Assembly (NCBI GenBank): GCA_029931535.1
Contig: JAQPZY010001670.1
Location: 4,550,501 to 4,614,500, forward strand
Direction: 5' to 3'
DNA length: 64,000 nt
Source of the DNA: Margaritifera margaritifera
Taxonomy: Eukaryota; Mollusca; Bivalvia; Unionida; Margaritiferidae
In this document: in pieces, positions 35,880 to 48,900 of the stretch
How the letters are laid out: each line of letters opens with the position of its first letter
How positions within the stretch are numbered: the stretch's first letter is position 1
Program-made: the position numbers and the translations under genes
The notes under the pieces: generated by a model
What the model saw: only the letters and a program-made list of their open reading frames with translations
Databases searched by the model: none
What the model was told of the DNA's origin: nothing

Positions 35880-36822
35880 TAGTTTCACAAATTTCATTTA
35901 AAAAAAGCATTCATGTAAGATTTCCTATATAAGCCTCCAAATGTTTGTTACTTGATTCATATTGTTGATTAAACAGACCTGAATTTATGCCTCAAATATA
36001 TTTGTATTAAATTCGCACTGCTGACAAAATGGACCTAAATTACTTTCATGATATTTGTGATAGTCTATCAATCACATTTCTAACCCCATTCAGCCTCTAT
36101 CATAATACCATCACTGATGAGCTTTTCAGTGTGTAAAAACAAGGTAATTGCTAGGCATACTCAAATAATGTCATTACTGCCAAACTTTACATGGGAAGCT
36201 TGCTTCTCTATCCCATCTTTACGTATTTTTAATATGTGCTGCATATACATCATAAGTATCCTAGCTATTACTCTGGTCTTCATACACATTTTAAGTACCT
36301 TAGCCATATCACCTGGAAACTATTTTTCATAATTTTAGCATGGAGAACCACTTTCCTCAACCTTTAACTTTTATTCTTTGACCACCAACTAACAATGCAT
36401 CTGGTAGAGTTAACAACCTGGGGCTAGGAATTCACCACATAACACACTACTTAATAAATGCAGCACAGAACTGTGCATGTAAATACCAAGTAACACACAA
36501 GCCTGTAACATTCAAAATGGCAGAGTGTATATCAGAAAATCATAGATGCTTACTGATGCCTTAAGTCCTACTACTACAAGCAAATGTATAATTCTACCTG
36601 CTACCTTTTTTACACACTTGAATTGCATTTATTGTACTTGGTATGTTGTTAAATTAGTACAAAATTCAGATGGTACGTGAAACATGGCTTAGTTACTATA
36701 GAGATCAGTTCAGTTACAACATGTGATAGGCACGTGTCTTGCAAGATGTTTTACATAAGGCAATACTAAAAGGAGCACTTCGGTGTACCAGTATCCAATG
36801 CAACAGGTCACTCCAGACATGC

Positions 36823-36900
36823 TTATCGGGCATGTTTTTTACAGTATGGTTTACCTCCCTTTGCATAGAATGGTTGCCCTTCTAAATTCACTTGGCAAGT
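36823..36900 (-). CDS. PDZ-LIM gene terminal coding exon
   Basis: Acceptor TTTCCCCAG after a pyrimidine tract. Encodes TCQVNLEGQPFYAKGGKPYC then KKHAR and TAA. It completes LIM3 (C363, C381, H384) and gives the short basic tail ending HAR seen throughout the family. Confidence 0.95.
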   Translation of the reverse strand, partial: TCQVNLEGQPFYAKGGKPYCKKHAR

Positions 36901-39900
36901 CTGGGGAAAAAAAGAAAATGTATTTGCATTATAAACATGTAAGCACAACTCAATTTTAAAACCCTTTTACATCTGGCTAAAAATTTAATTTTGTCATGTC
37001 TCAATAACATTATACCCATGCCATGCCAGACTGAAGTAGAAAGGATCCCACATTGAAAGAAAACATGAAAAAAAAAGGTAATAACTCTGTCCAAAATTTG
37101 TAAAACTAAACCCATAAAAGGCAAATGCAAATCTATGAGATAATGTTCATATCATTGCATCAGAATGTGTTGAATGGTTCTAGAACTACGCTGACCGCTG
37201 CAGGTCCATAGTTGTAGAATAGGCCCAATGTGCTCTCCTACATGTTGTAAAAGGCAACTAATGGAGGCAGGAACCACACTTGCTCAGTGGTTAGCATACC
37301 TTTTGGGTCACAGGTCTGAATCGTTATCATTGGATCAGCCCAGGTTGGCAACCAGAGTGTGTCGCTGAGCAAGGCACTTTACTCCAATTGCCTCGAAACT
37401 AAATAAACTAATTTTGTTTCCTAGCCATAAAACACCAAACTAAACCTTGAGCTATGCCAGTTACCAGCAACATCCCATGTGAAGATACAAAATTAATTAT
37501 CATTGGTCATAACTCTATCAAAAATGTAGTTGCAAAGACAAAATCTATAAAAGACACATCTAGGTCTATGTGGCAATGTGCACACCAAATTATATGCTGG
37601 TTACAAGGATATTATGTAGTGGAGGTTTACAATTTACAAAAAAAAAGGGCAATAATTCCATCAAAACTGGACCTTAAATAGTGAAACATTTAAAAAGCAC
37701 ATCTACGTGTAATATGCAATTCACCTACCAAAATGGCATTTAATTATTAAAGGGTTGTAGAGCTATAGTGGCTACAAGAAGCACGAACGGATGGAGAGAC
37801 AGACTGATGGATTGATGGAAAAGAGTACTATTATATGGCTCCCACATCTCCAGATGTGCCAACCCTAAACTGACCTCAGTAAGGCAGTCAATATTTTTCC
37901 ACAAGTCTGACCAATTTTCAGCATGGCATAACAAAATATTATGTACTGTTATTGTCAATTTGGAAAACATATGTTTGAAAAGTTCAGAAGTATGATCTGT
38001 TGCAGGGAAGGCAACATTATGTTCAACTAAACAGTTCATAAAGTACATATCAGCCTTAATGACCTCAAGTTCAGTTTTAGGAATTGCAGTTTCAAACCCC
38101 ATTGACTTCAATGACTTCTTGCTATATCTTTCAACTTGATTTAATCTTCCTGTTTCTTTTAATTCATATGGCAGCTGCAATCATCTCTCCTACCAAAAGC
38201 AATACTCAAATCAACACAACATGATGTCCACAAAATATATGTTTCAACTTTCCTGCCTTTTTCCAAGCATGGCAGAGTATCTGACCAGTGCCAACTGTTT
38301 GGACTTTTTAAGAGGCTGATTGTCCGCTTCACCTTCAACATGATTTTGTTTTGTTAGATGACATTTGCAGACAATGTTATAATATAAAAGCAAAAACTTG
38401 ATCAAGCAGATGTTTTCCATGAACAACATGGGCAGGTTAAAGCATCTGAGATATCCATTGCAAAGTTAGTCTGGTTTCTTTGATCAACTACACCGAATCT
38501 AACATGGAAACCCAGATCCAGACTGAAACCAGACAAGCCAATACCCTAATTTGACTGCAACAATCTTAATTTCATATCTATTACTATTGTTCCACAAATC
38601 CATAATTTAAGGGTTGTTTCAGTAAGCCTTACAGTAAAGTTGTAAGTGTTGGCAGGTCTGCCCTACCAAGCGTTCTTTGGTATACAATTTTCAAAGACTA
38701 GTACATAAAATCTCAATTATGTTTACAACAAAACATCTGCTCGCAAATTTGTCACTGAGACATGGATGGAATAATTTTTGTTAGATAATAAATTAAAACG
38801 TTTTTAATGTACATTTTGTTGGAAGACAATCAATTCAATTTTCTTTATTTACACAACATATTCTGATATTGAATGTATCCTTTTGCTTGTAAGTGGGGTA
38901 AATTTGATTGTTAGTGACCCTATGTAAGATGATATGCAGTTAGTACAGAACATAACCTGGCTTGCTGAAATGCTATCGTCTTTTAATTTTTTCTGCATAA
39001 GCTATAATATCTAATATTAAATCACAAGCAAACCATGTAATTAATCGTTCTCTGCAAAGATACACAATAATGTAAATTCTAAGGCCTCTTATAATAATTA
39101 CCATATAAACTCACGTATAAACCGATACCAACGGCAAACTGCATTGACCCAGAATGTACTGGCAGATCTGGGTCAATGCAGTTTGTAAGGACTAATCAGC
39201 AGAACAAATAACATTTGCATTTGGACCAAGCTTATACGCGACTATATACGGTACTAAGTGTTGACTACTCACTGAGCAGTTGAAACACTCAGAGTGGTAG
39301 TTGTTACTTAGGGCCTCCACCCATCTGTCCCCTGGCTCAATGGGGAAGTTACAAGCACTACACATTGTCTGGAACATTTGGCGCCAGTCTGAAATATGGA
39401 AAAAGAATTGTGATGTAAAATGTCCTGGATATATTGAACAATATGTGTACACAGAAATGGAAGAGGTGAATTTGACAATAAAGTTAAATGGTGTAACTCA
39501 AAGTAAAATGTGAAGAAAAAAATATATTATGGACATCTAATCAAGTTGCAAGGAAGAGAGCTATACTGTTGAAAAGGATAAACACCAAATGTGCATGGAG
39601 ATAAACAGTTGTAAGAAAGATCAATTCTGTCTGAAAAGTCTCATAAATTTGGAAGCAAACAAAATTAACAATAAAGATAAAATTGGACGGACAAACAAAT
39701 GGACAAAGCTAATATGTTTCATCATTTGTAACAATAAATGCAGGCAAGAAAATAATTGAAGGATCTTTAATACTTAATCTGACAAATAACATAAAAAATA
39801 ATCATTGGCACCTTTTACTTCTGTGAAAATCATTTGATAGCAACCATGCAATTTTGCAATCCCTGCCTTTTATGACAAAGATAAATAATAGTTCCTATTC

Positions 39901-42900
39901 TTTAGAATATAGGGAAAAGTGCCTTAGAATCAGCCGTATACCAATACCTGGACAGAAAATATTAACCATAACTGAATGCAATCTATAAACATTTAAAAAA
40001 GAAGCCAACTTTACATAGATTATAACTTTATTTAGCCCACTATTATCATGCATCACAGACTGCATCTCCTCCAAGATACCAGAGAGTAGTCCCTAGAAGG
40101 CTCCAAGACACCATATGCAATGCCATTGCCAAGGTAGTGCCTAGAAGGCTACAAGACACCATATGCAATGCCAATGCCAAGGTAGTGCCTAGAAGGCTAC
40201 AAGACACCATATGCAATGCCAAAAGTAGTGCCAAGAAGGCCACAAGACACCATATTCAATGCCAAAAGTAGTACCTAGAAGGCTACAAGACATCAAATGC
40301 AATGCCAAAAGTAGTGCCTAAAAGGCCACAAGACACCATATGCAATGCCAAAAGTAGTACCTAGAAGGCTACAAGACACCAAATGCAATGCCAAAAGTAG
40401 TGCCTAGAAGGCCACAAGACACCATATGCAATGCCAAGAGTAGTGCCTAGAAGGCTCCATGACACCCCATACATGATGCCAAAAGTAGTGCCTGGAAGGC
40501 TCCAAGACACCATAGTAAAACAGTATAAGAAAATATTTTATTCAAGCTAATTATTTTATTATGTTTCTTTTAACAAGCAATACTTTTAAGAATCTGTAGT
40601 GAATTATTTTTCATCTCAGTAGGTTCATTTGCTACAACATCAAGTGCCCTGTCATCAAACAGCCCCTATTTCATTTAACTGGAACTTGTGTTTATGATTG
40701 TAGTGTTCATTCCCCATAAGAGGAAATGTACTAGATTACCTTGAATTTTCCAAACATTGTTTATTCATGTTCACAAAGATGCATAGAAGCATATATATTT
40801 AACTTTCAACAATAATTTCGCTCATTTGTTTCTCTTAATTTCAAATAGTTACCTTTGTGTCAATCTGAAAACTCTATCCAACTCAAGGACAACTCCATCC
40901 CAGTTAGGGGGCAAATGTAGATTAAAGCACTATTTCAGACAGTTTTAACTTTAATGATAAAAGGAGACAACCAAAATACACAAAATCAACAAGATCCCAT
41001 GCCTATATACTTATAGAGTGGCTGCTGGAGGGTAGGTCATGCTAGTAATAGTACTAATCACGTGTGAAATTTTAACATATCCAACTTATAAGCACTTTAC
41101 CCACAGCAACACAGAATTTGCAATAGGAACTGACCATTTTCACAGTAGGGGTTTCCATCCTCCAAATGGAACTGTCCACCTGCAATTGGTTGCTTACAGT
41201 GATGGCAAACGAAGCAGGCTGGATGGAAAGTCTTCTGCAGAGCATTAACGCATTCCTGAAAAACAGTAACATGAGGATTACCACTGTCAAAAATCCCCTG
41301 CCATATTCTACTTTTATTTCTGTAATACCAAAGACTACTATGTTTCACTTACACGATAAGATAAATGTATTTATAATGTTTTATGATGGTATATGCAATA
41401 CTGACCAATATTTAGAACTAAAGTGTTATGAGAATAATTGAGAAGTTACTATTGACATGGTGAGTAACACTCACAAGATGGATGCTATTGTCAAGTTTCA
41501 CAGCTTCACATGATACTGTGTTCTTAAAAAAAATAGCTGAATGCAAAATACAAAGACATTTGTGCCTATTCCACCACATACAGAGTAGGAACGACTGATT
41601 CTAGTTTGTTTTTAACTGTGGAAAGGAAATATTATACAAAATTATGTTTCTCTGAGGATACTTGTGCAATCACATTAATATTAGGAATTAAACTCCACTG
41701 TGTATCAATCCAGCCCTCCTAAAAGATGACAAAATTTCATCTTTTGCATCCATATATCATATAGACAATGAAAAAAACATCTCTGGGAAAAAGCTCTTCC
41801 AAGAAACCACCACTAGGTGGCCACCCATATACTTGATGTTCATCAGTTTAAGCTTGAGAGAAACATCAATGAGGATGCTTGCATTTGATAGGAGGTGTGA
41901 GAGGGATTCATAGGAATGTGATTGGGTAAGTATTCTAATATAATTTAGTATAGAATTTCCTTTCTCCATTGGATACATTACCCGATCACATAAACATTAG
42001 GAGAATAAGTAACAGGAGGAGGAAATGCATGAGCATTAAATGTCTACCATGATTACCCTTCAAAGGAAATATGACTGGAGTCCATTGTGAAAGATAAAAC
42101 TGATACCCTAAGATAAAGGCAGTGCAACCAAAGATCACATGACGTGATGTCTACATAATAGTAATAACAAATGAATGGTTTTTCTTACCAAGGAAACAAA
42201 AATGGGCGAAACCATTAAAAGCAATAAATGTACACATGTGAGGAGGTTGTACTGTTGTTAATAGGGTCTGGTGATTGCCTGGGCAGCAGCCACTGGACCT
42301 ACCAGATTCATCTCCACAATTAAAGAGCTGAACTCTTTATGTACAAGGCTCTCCCGAATAGAGTCTTGCATGTAGAATAGCCTGTCTTGCATGTAGGATA
42401 GCCTGTCTAGGCAGAGATGGAAAACCTGCAACTGTGGCTGCTCGTTAGGTATCACTGGGATTACCTGGAAACATCGATCACTAGATCGAGGTGATTGCTC
42501 AACCAAGATTTGTCCCATTGGAGAGGTGCTATCAGAACCACTTTGCAGGTCTGACCCCTTATCGTCTGGATTGTTCTTAGTATCAAAACAATTGGAGAGA
42601 AGGCACAATCCCAGTACCTGTCTCAACCAACTGAAAGAGCATCCACAGCCCAAACCTCTGAATCCAGAACAGACAAGAAAGTGGGCATTTTGTGGTATTT
42701 TGGAATAATTTCTTCCAATAGATGCTATTTTCATTGTCTATACGATATACAAATGGGAGAAATTAAATTCTGTTCATCTTTCAAGTAGGGCTGGATTTGT
42801 GAGGCAGCAGTTTAAATCCTAATGGTAATGTGATCAGATAATGTATTCGACAGAGAAATCAATACCTGGTGCAGTTCTTGTAACATTATTAATTTTTTCT

Positions 42901-45900
42901 ACCCCTTAGTGCATCAAGGTGCTATCTGCAATTGATGTCAATTGCAGATAGCACCTTGATGCACTAAGGGGTCAATTTATGATTCTGTGTAACTGCTTTT
43001 TGCTTAATAAGTATATATAAAACAGACACCACTGGAGAAAAAAGTCTGGCCACTTTATAGAGGTGGCCAGTTTAATGAGGTTTGGTCTTGCAAGGACCAA
43101 AATATGTTGCCAGTCTGCAGAGGAAGGCAAGTTATATAGAGGGGCTGGTTTATGGCAGTTTCATTGTATATAAATGTAAAGTCTTATAAATGACTTTTTT
43201 GGGTGAGATAATTTTTTCAGTATGAATTAAAGGCCACTGCATTATAGTATACAAAAAAAAAATTCAAACCATCTGATGCCTGAAAAAATATAAATCAAAC
43301 TCTGATCAGTGAAAAATTTTGTTGATATAATCCTTACCCCAACTATAGCTTTATCACACTTAGCACAGTGTGGGGCAAAGTATAGCTCATAGTCCTTCTC
43401 ACAGTAAAGGTTACCCCCTTCCTCCACAAATCCAATCTCTATCAGGCGAATGCCACAGCGTGGATTCTGGCAAACAAAATGGTCCGGACACCAACTCTTG
43501 CCCATGGCCATCACAAATGGGCCTCTGTCAAGCAAAGAAGCAAAACATACAACTTAAGTTAAAAATACTTCAATAGAATATAACATTTTCCTATAACAAT
43601 ACCTTTATTTCAGGTCTTCAAAGAATTTTTCAAATTATCTTTACAATGCAAAATCTACTTCTTGACTTTGACGACTTGAGCAACAAAACTTTTAAGGACT
43701 TTTCTGTGATTACATGAACTGTAGATATGATAAAATATATCCACCATTTTGAAATGACTTTGACTGCACCAATGTTTGAAGGCTTTTTGTAACCTAAGTT
43801 ATCATCTCAATGGGCCATCAATGAATTCTAATTGAGCATATATGTAACTTACATTCTCCATCACCACACTTCTATTCATCTCAAGTCCTGATAATCCACT
43901 TCTGAACATAAATTTATGAAAAATTAAATCTATTTATTAGTAAGTACTGAGCAATGGTATGTGTTCAATACTGGATATACAATAAACTAAAAAAATATTT
44001 AAGTATGGATAAAAAGATTCATTCAAATTAGTCAGTTGCTGACACACTAACCAATCTCAACTGTACAAAAAATTTCAGACATTATGACAGGACTAACTTG
44101 CAGAAGGTCTGAATTAACATGTCAATCAAATGAAGGACAAGTTCCATGTGCAAAAAGCTTTGAAATGTTAAAAGTTCAGAATCAAACATGATCTTTAAGG
44201 GAGTTTCAGTCATCACTTTCCTAGTGCTATGGTTGTGGGGGAAAGGTAATTACATAAGCCCATGTCTATCATCCTATACTTGTTTTTACCTGATGGGGGA
44301 TCCACATGAGGCACATACAGGGATCCTTCCTCCTGCAGGAACATCACCACTCCTCATCACAGCATCCCCTATCTTGCCCCTCACTGCCCCTACACCTGTT
44401 GGCTTGGATGGGGCTGAGATGGGGCCTGAGGGTGGGGGTGGTGGAGGCTTGATAGTTGGGGTGAAGGGCTTGGCCCCTGAGGCCTGGCCAGGCTGACCAG
44501 AGGGGGTCCACACCCCTGGTTTGGTGGCTGAAAGAGACAAAACCATTAAATAGAATATGGCCCAAGCCCTAAAATCTGGTGACATTTAGTAAAGATAAAA
44601 ACTGTTTGAATCATTTTGTTAAGTAACCAGCTGTCTCAAATATTTCCATCTATTTCAGGTTTTCTTTTTGTGACCAGTTCAGCAGAACACAACAGCACAA
44701 CATGCCAATCTTCTGCCTATCACTTTGTTTACGTATAGCAGATGCCATAAATCATTATAATGGACATCGTAACTAAGAGTACACTTCCAGACCAAAGGAA
44801 AGTTAGCTGGTGATGCTTGTCAAGATGAGTGGCTCAGATACAGGACAATGATCTTAAAATCAGAACAATTCTGTCCCCAACAAAGTGCGAGCCAGCTGAG
44901 GATTTATTAATTTATTATTGTCCAGTATTGATAAAGAAGAAAATTACCAGAAGTAGAAAAAAAAATGCATATTCAAAGACATGCAAAATTGATATTGTTA
45001 TGTCTAGGGGTTAGAAATAGTAACAAAAGAAAGAACGACTCAAACAAGCTTTCACAATTTCTAAAATATAAATTTAATTTCCTAAAATATTAAATATTTC
45101 AAACAAAGTGAAAGAATTAAAAATAACTTACAGTTTAGAAATTCCTAAATAATCCTAAATGTCCTATTGAATTTTGATAATCCGGAAGTTAATCCAAAGT
45201 ATTCTGAATGAAGTCTCTAAAGTGTTGATGTGCCACAAGAAACACAGTTTTAAATCCAAATGTTATTAATCCAAGGTAAACTCCTGTGAATGTAGAATAT
45301 TGTTAAGTTCCTTGAAGAATAGTACTTAAATCCAAAATGTACTATGTAGATAATAGATTTTCACCAGCTGATTTTACAAACAATAATAATCTTCCTCAAT
45401 AACCTTATGATTCTGGAGAACTGCATAGAATAAAGATTCAGTGGTTATTTTGGCATATATAGTCTCTTACGGCGTAAAAGAGAATTTAACTTCTAATACT
45501 GCAACTTAGAATGTGTTCTGTCAATAACCTTCTTTAACCAATCAGAAACTAGACCATGCATGATACTGTTAAAAGTGCCTTCGCTCTACAATTAAAATAC
45601 CTTATTTCAAATCAACATGATGTTGACACAGGATTCAAGGTCATAAAATCTGCATGTGCTACCATGAAATTTCACCACTGTGGGTTAAGCTGACCGACAT
45701 AATTATTGATTTTCCCAGGACTTAACATGACTCCTGTAAACATGTCGATGTTCATTTGTACTTTACAAATAGCATATACTACTGGACTAAGGAATTTATA
45801 ATACAATGATTATAAACCCAAATGAAAACTATTATAATTTAAAGATAATACATAATGCCGTAAGAATATAATACTGATAATTATACAAATAATGTATTAA

Positions 45901-48900
45901 CTCATGTGTAAAGTTAACTAAATTGCAGACAGATCAGACCCATATGCACTGTTAGTGCATTGTCCACAGGCAGATCTGGGTCCATGCTGTTGACCATAAT
46001 TTGTCAGCATTTTATCCAATGGCAGACTCTAATCTGTCAGTTTGCTGTCCAATGGCGGACACGGATCCATGCTTACAGTCCCTAATCTGTCAACATGCTG
46101 AATGACAGATCATGGTCCCCACTGTACACACAAATCTGTTAGTGTGTTGTCAAGTGACAGATCTTGGTCTGCATTGAAGATCCTGATCTGTCATCACACT
46201 GCACACTGGCAGATCATGTTGTACACCAAAGAACCTCACAATCTGTCAGTGCATTATCCAATGGCAGATTTTGGTCTGCACTGCAGATCCTGATCTATCA
46301 TCACATTGTAAAATGGCAGATCAAGGTTCACACTGTAGACCCTCTCAATCTGTCAGTGTGTTATCCAATCACAGATCTGGACCTGCATATTTAGCCCTTG
46401 ATCTGTCATTGCATTGTCCAATGGCTGATCTGGGTCTGCACACAGACTCTGCTCTGTCAGTGCACTGTCAAATGGCAGATCTAGGTCCATGCTGTAGACC
46501 CTCACAATCTGTCAATACATTGTCCAATGGCAGATCAGGGTCCACACAGCAGACCTTGACCTGTCAGCATATGGTCCAATGGCAGACCAGGGTACACTCG
46601 GTAGACTCTGATCTGTCAGGATGTTGTCCTATAGCATATCTGGAGCCAAAATGTTGTCCCCAATCCACACTGTAGATCTGATCTGTCAGGTTGTTGTCCA
46701 ATGGCAGATCTGTGTTCACACTAGACCCTGATCTGTCAGCACATTGTCCAATGGCTGATCTGGGTCCACACAGTTCACAAATGGGTACATGCTATTCAGG
46801 AATAAATACATTAACAAATTTTATGTACAGACATATAAGTTGGCAAAAGCTTACCTGATGAAGTCAATTTTGGAGCGTTTGGTGGTGCTTCACTACAAAA
46901 CAAGCAATATAAAGTCAAGTTAAGGTGTTTTTCATTAGAAAGAATTTTATATCCATCATGGATCATACTGACTTATGTGCAAAACCATTAGAAAAAATGG
47001 GAATTTCTTATTTGAAACATGCCAATTATTGAAGACTTTTTCATAAAATATAAGATAATTACAGGAAACAAACTGAATATTTTTCCAAAAAGAAAAACAA
47101 ACACTAATGCACAAACACAAAATGACTTCTGTTCAAATGTATGAAAATATATATGACTTAGATGAATTGTAATGAGGACAAATTGTGCATTATGTAGGTA
47201 AATTATATTTGACAGATTTCTAGATATATGGTGGGGGGGGGGGGGTAAAGGGAATTTTAATTGTGTAATACTTACCTGCTATTACTGCATTGATTTCCTT
47301 TTCTTGGATTCTAGTGCCCAGACCAAGTTATTTATACCCTCCTCCAATTAGTATTGGAGGGCCAGAACGAACATGATCCCAGTCTGACTCCTTAGTCACA
47401 GGTAAAATTACAGAATACCATCCTCTTTTCACTTGGACCTAGCATGAAGGACCTCAGACTGGTGTGGGAGAAGGAAATCTTTGCAATGGTAGCAGGTAAG
47501 TATTACATAATTAAACTTAGTATTACCTACCAAAAAGCTACATTTTAATAGCAGTAATACAACACCTACTCCTATTGCATTGCTGAATTTACCAGTTAGG
47601 AAGAAAGGCTGATGGCCTCAACAAAACTGGTATAGAAAACTATTGTACTTACCCTTATGGTAGGAGTGTTCACTACTGTAAGCTGGTAGAAGGCTGGGCA
47701 ACCGGTTGTGTGATCATTATAGGGCCCAATGAAAAAATGACTTCACTCTGATGCACCAAAGATCAAAGGTAAACAGAGGAGTAGGTAGTATGAGACCGCC
47801 AGATGGCATCTCTCATAAAATCATCCAAAGATGAGTGATTCAAATAAGCCCAAGATGTAGCAATAGCCCTAACTTACGGGCTTTAATTCTGATGAAAGTA
47901 AAATCCTCTCAGTGAGGAAATGATAAGCTCTATCAATAGTGAGGAAATAGTGGCCACTGAAATATCAGCGGAACCTTTAAGAGATAGGAAGAGAAGATTA
48001 CAACTCTTCCTTCTCCCTTTATAAAAAACCAAATAAAACCTTAAGGCCCTAACTGGGCAAAGGAACCTAGCTTGATTATCCCCAACACAGATACAACTGA
48101 GACTAGGGATCTGAACAGGAAGTGGAGCTACTGATGGTTAAGAAGAAAAACTAAATCATAATTACCATTGAACCATAAACAACCCTTTTCCACTGAGAAG
48201 ACACGAAGCTCACTCCTTCTCCTCGCTGACACCAATGAGAGCAGGAAACAGTCTTAAGGGTAAGATTCTTGAGGAGGAGTGACCACCTGTGCTGTGACAG
48301 CAGCAGGTCCCTCTTCTGTGGTAATCTCCTGGGCTCGTCTACTAACAGGTCAAGTAGGTTGCTGAAACATGACATTTGAGGCCACTGGGGGGGGGGGGGG
48401 AATTCTTTTGAAAGGTTGGAAGGCATTCACATACAGATGACCCCACTTTAGACTGAAAGTATCCACTGCCCAGGTTCTCTGATCTGGTACTGGAGGGACA
48501 TAAATGGGGAGCTTGTTGTTCAGTCTCACAGTGAACAAGTCCACCAAGGGTCTCCCCACAGTTGGAAAAGTGACTGCTACCGACTGAGGACCACACGACC
48601 CCCTCTGGACAGAGCATGTGTACCTCCCTGATGCCTGAGGTACACTACTACTGACATGTTATCTGATGCAACCATAATGCATTGATGCCTTGTGAGGTTG
48701 ACACATCCCTGTAAGGCTAGAAACACTGTCTACATTTCCAAGTTGTTTATATGAAGGGTCACTTCTTCCTGGGACCAAAATCCCTTAAGAACTACCCCCT
48801 CTGGCTTCAGGTATGCACCCCTCCCAAATCTGATGCATTGATGTACAGAAAGGAGTGGAGTTCAGGTGTGAGAATTGGGACGCTGGTCAGAAACTGGTCC

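Larger units (their letters stand above)
33000..36822 (-). other. Downstream region / possible 3' UTR of the PDZ-LIM gene
   Basis: Lies downstream of the stop codon at 36823 in gene direction. No coding exon is visible. Long AT-rich sequence with an in-phase 90-bp repeat and a MITE. The transcript end was not identified: several TTTATT (AATAAA on the minus strand) occur, including near 33335, but none is clearly favoured. Confidence 0.35.

Noticed and set aside
46102..46675. 134-residue frame with HCPMADLG-like repeats
   Set aside because: By-product of the 52-bp palindromic minisatellite.
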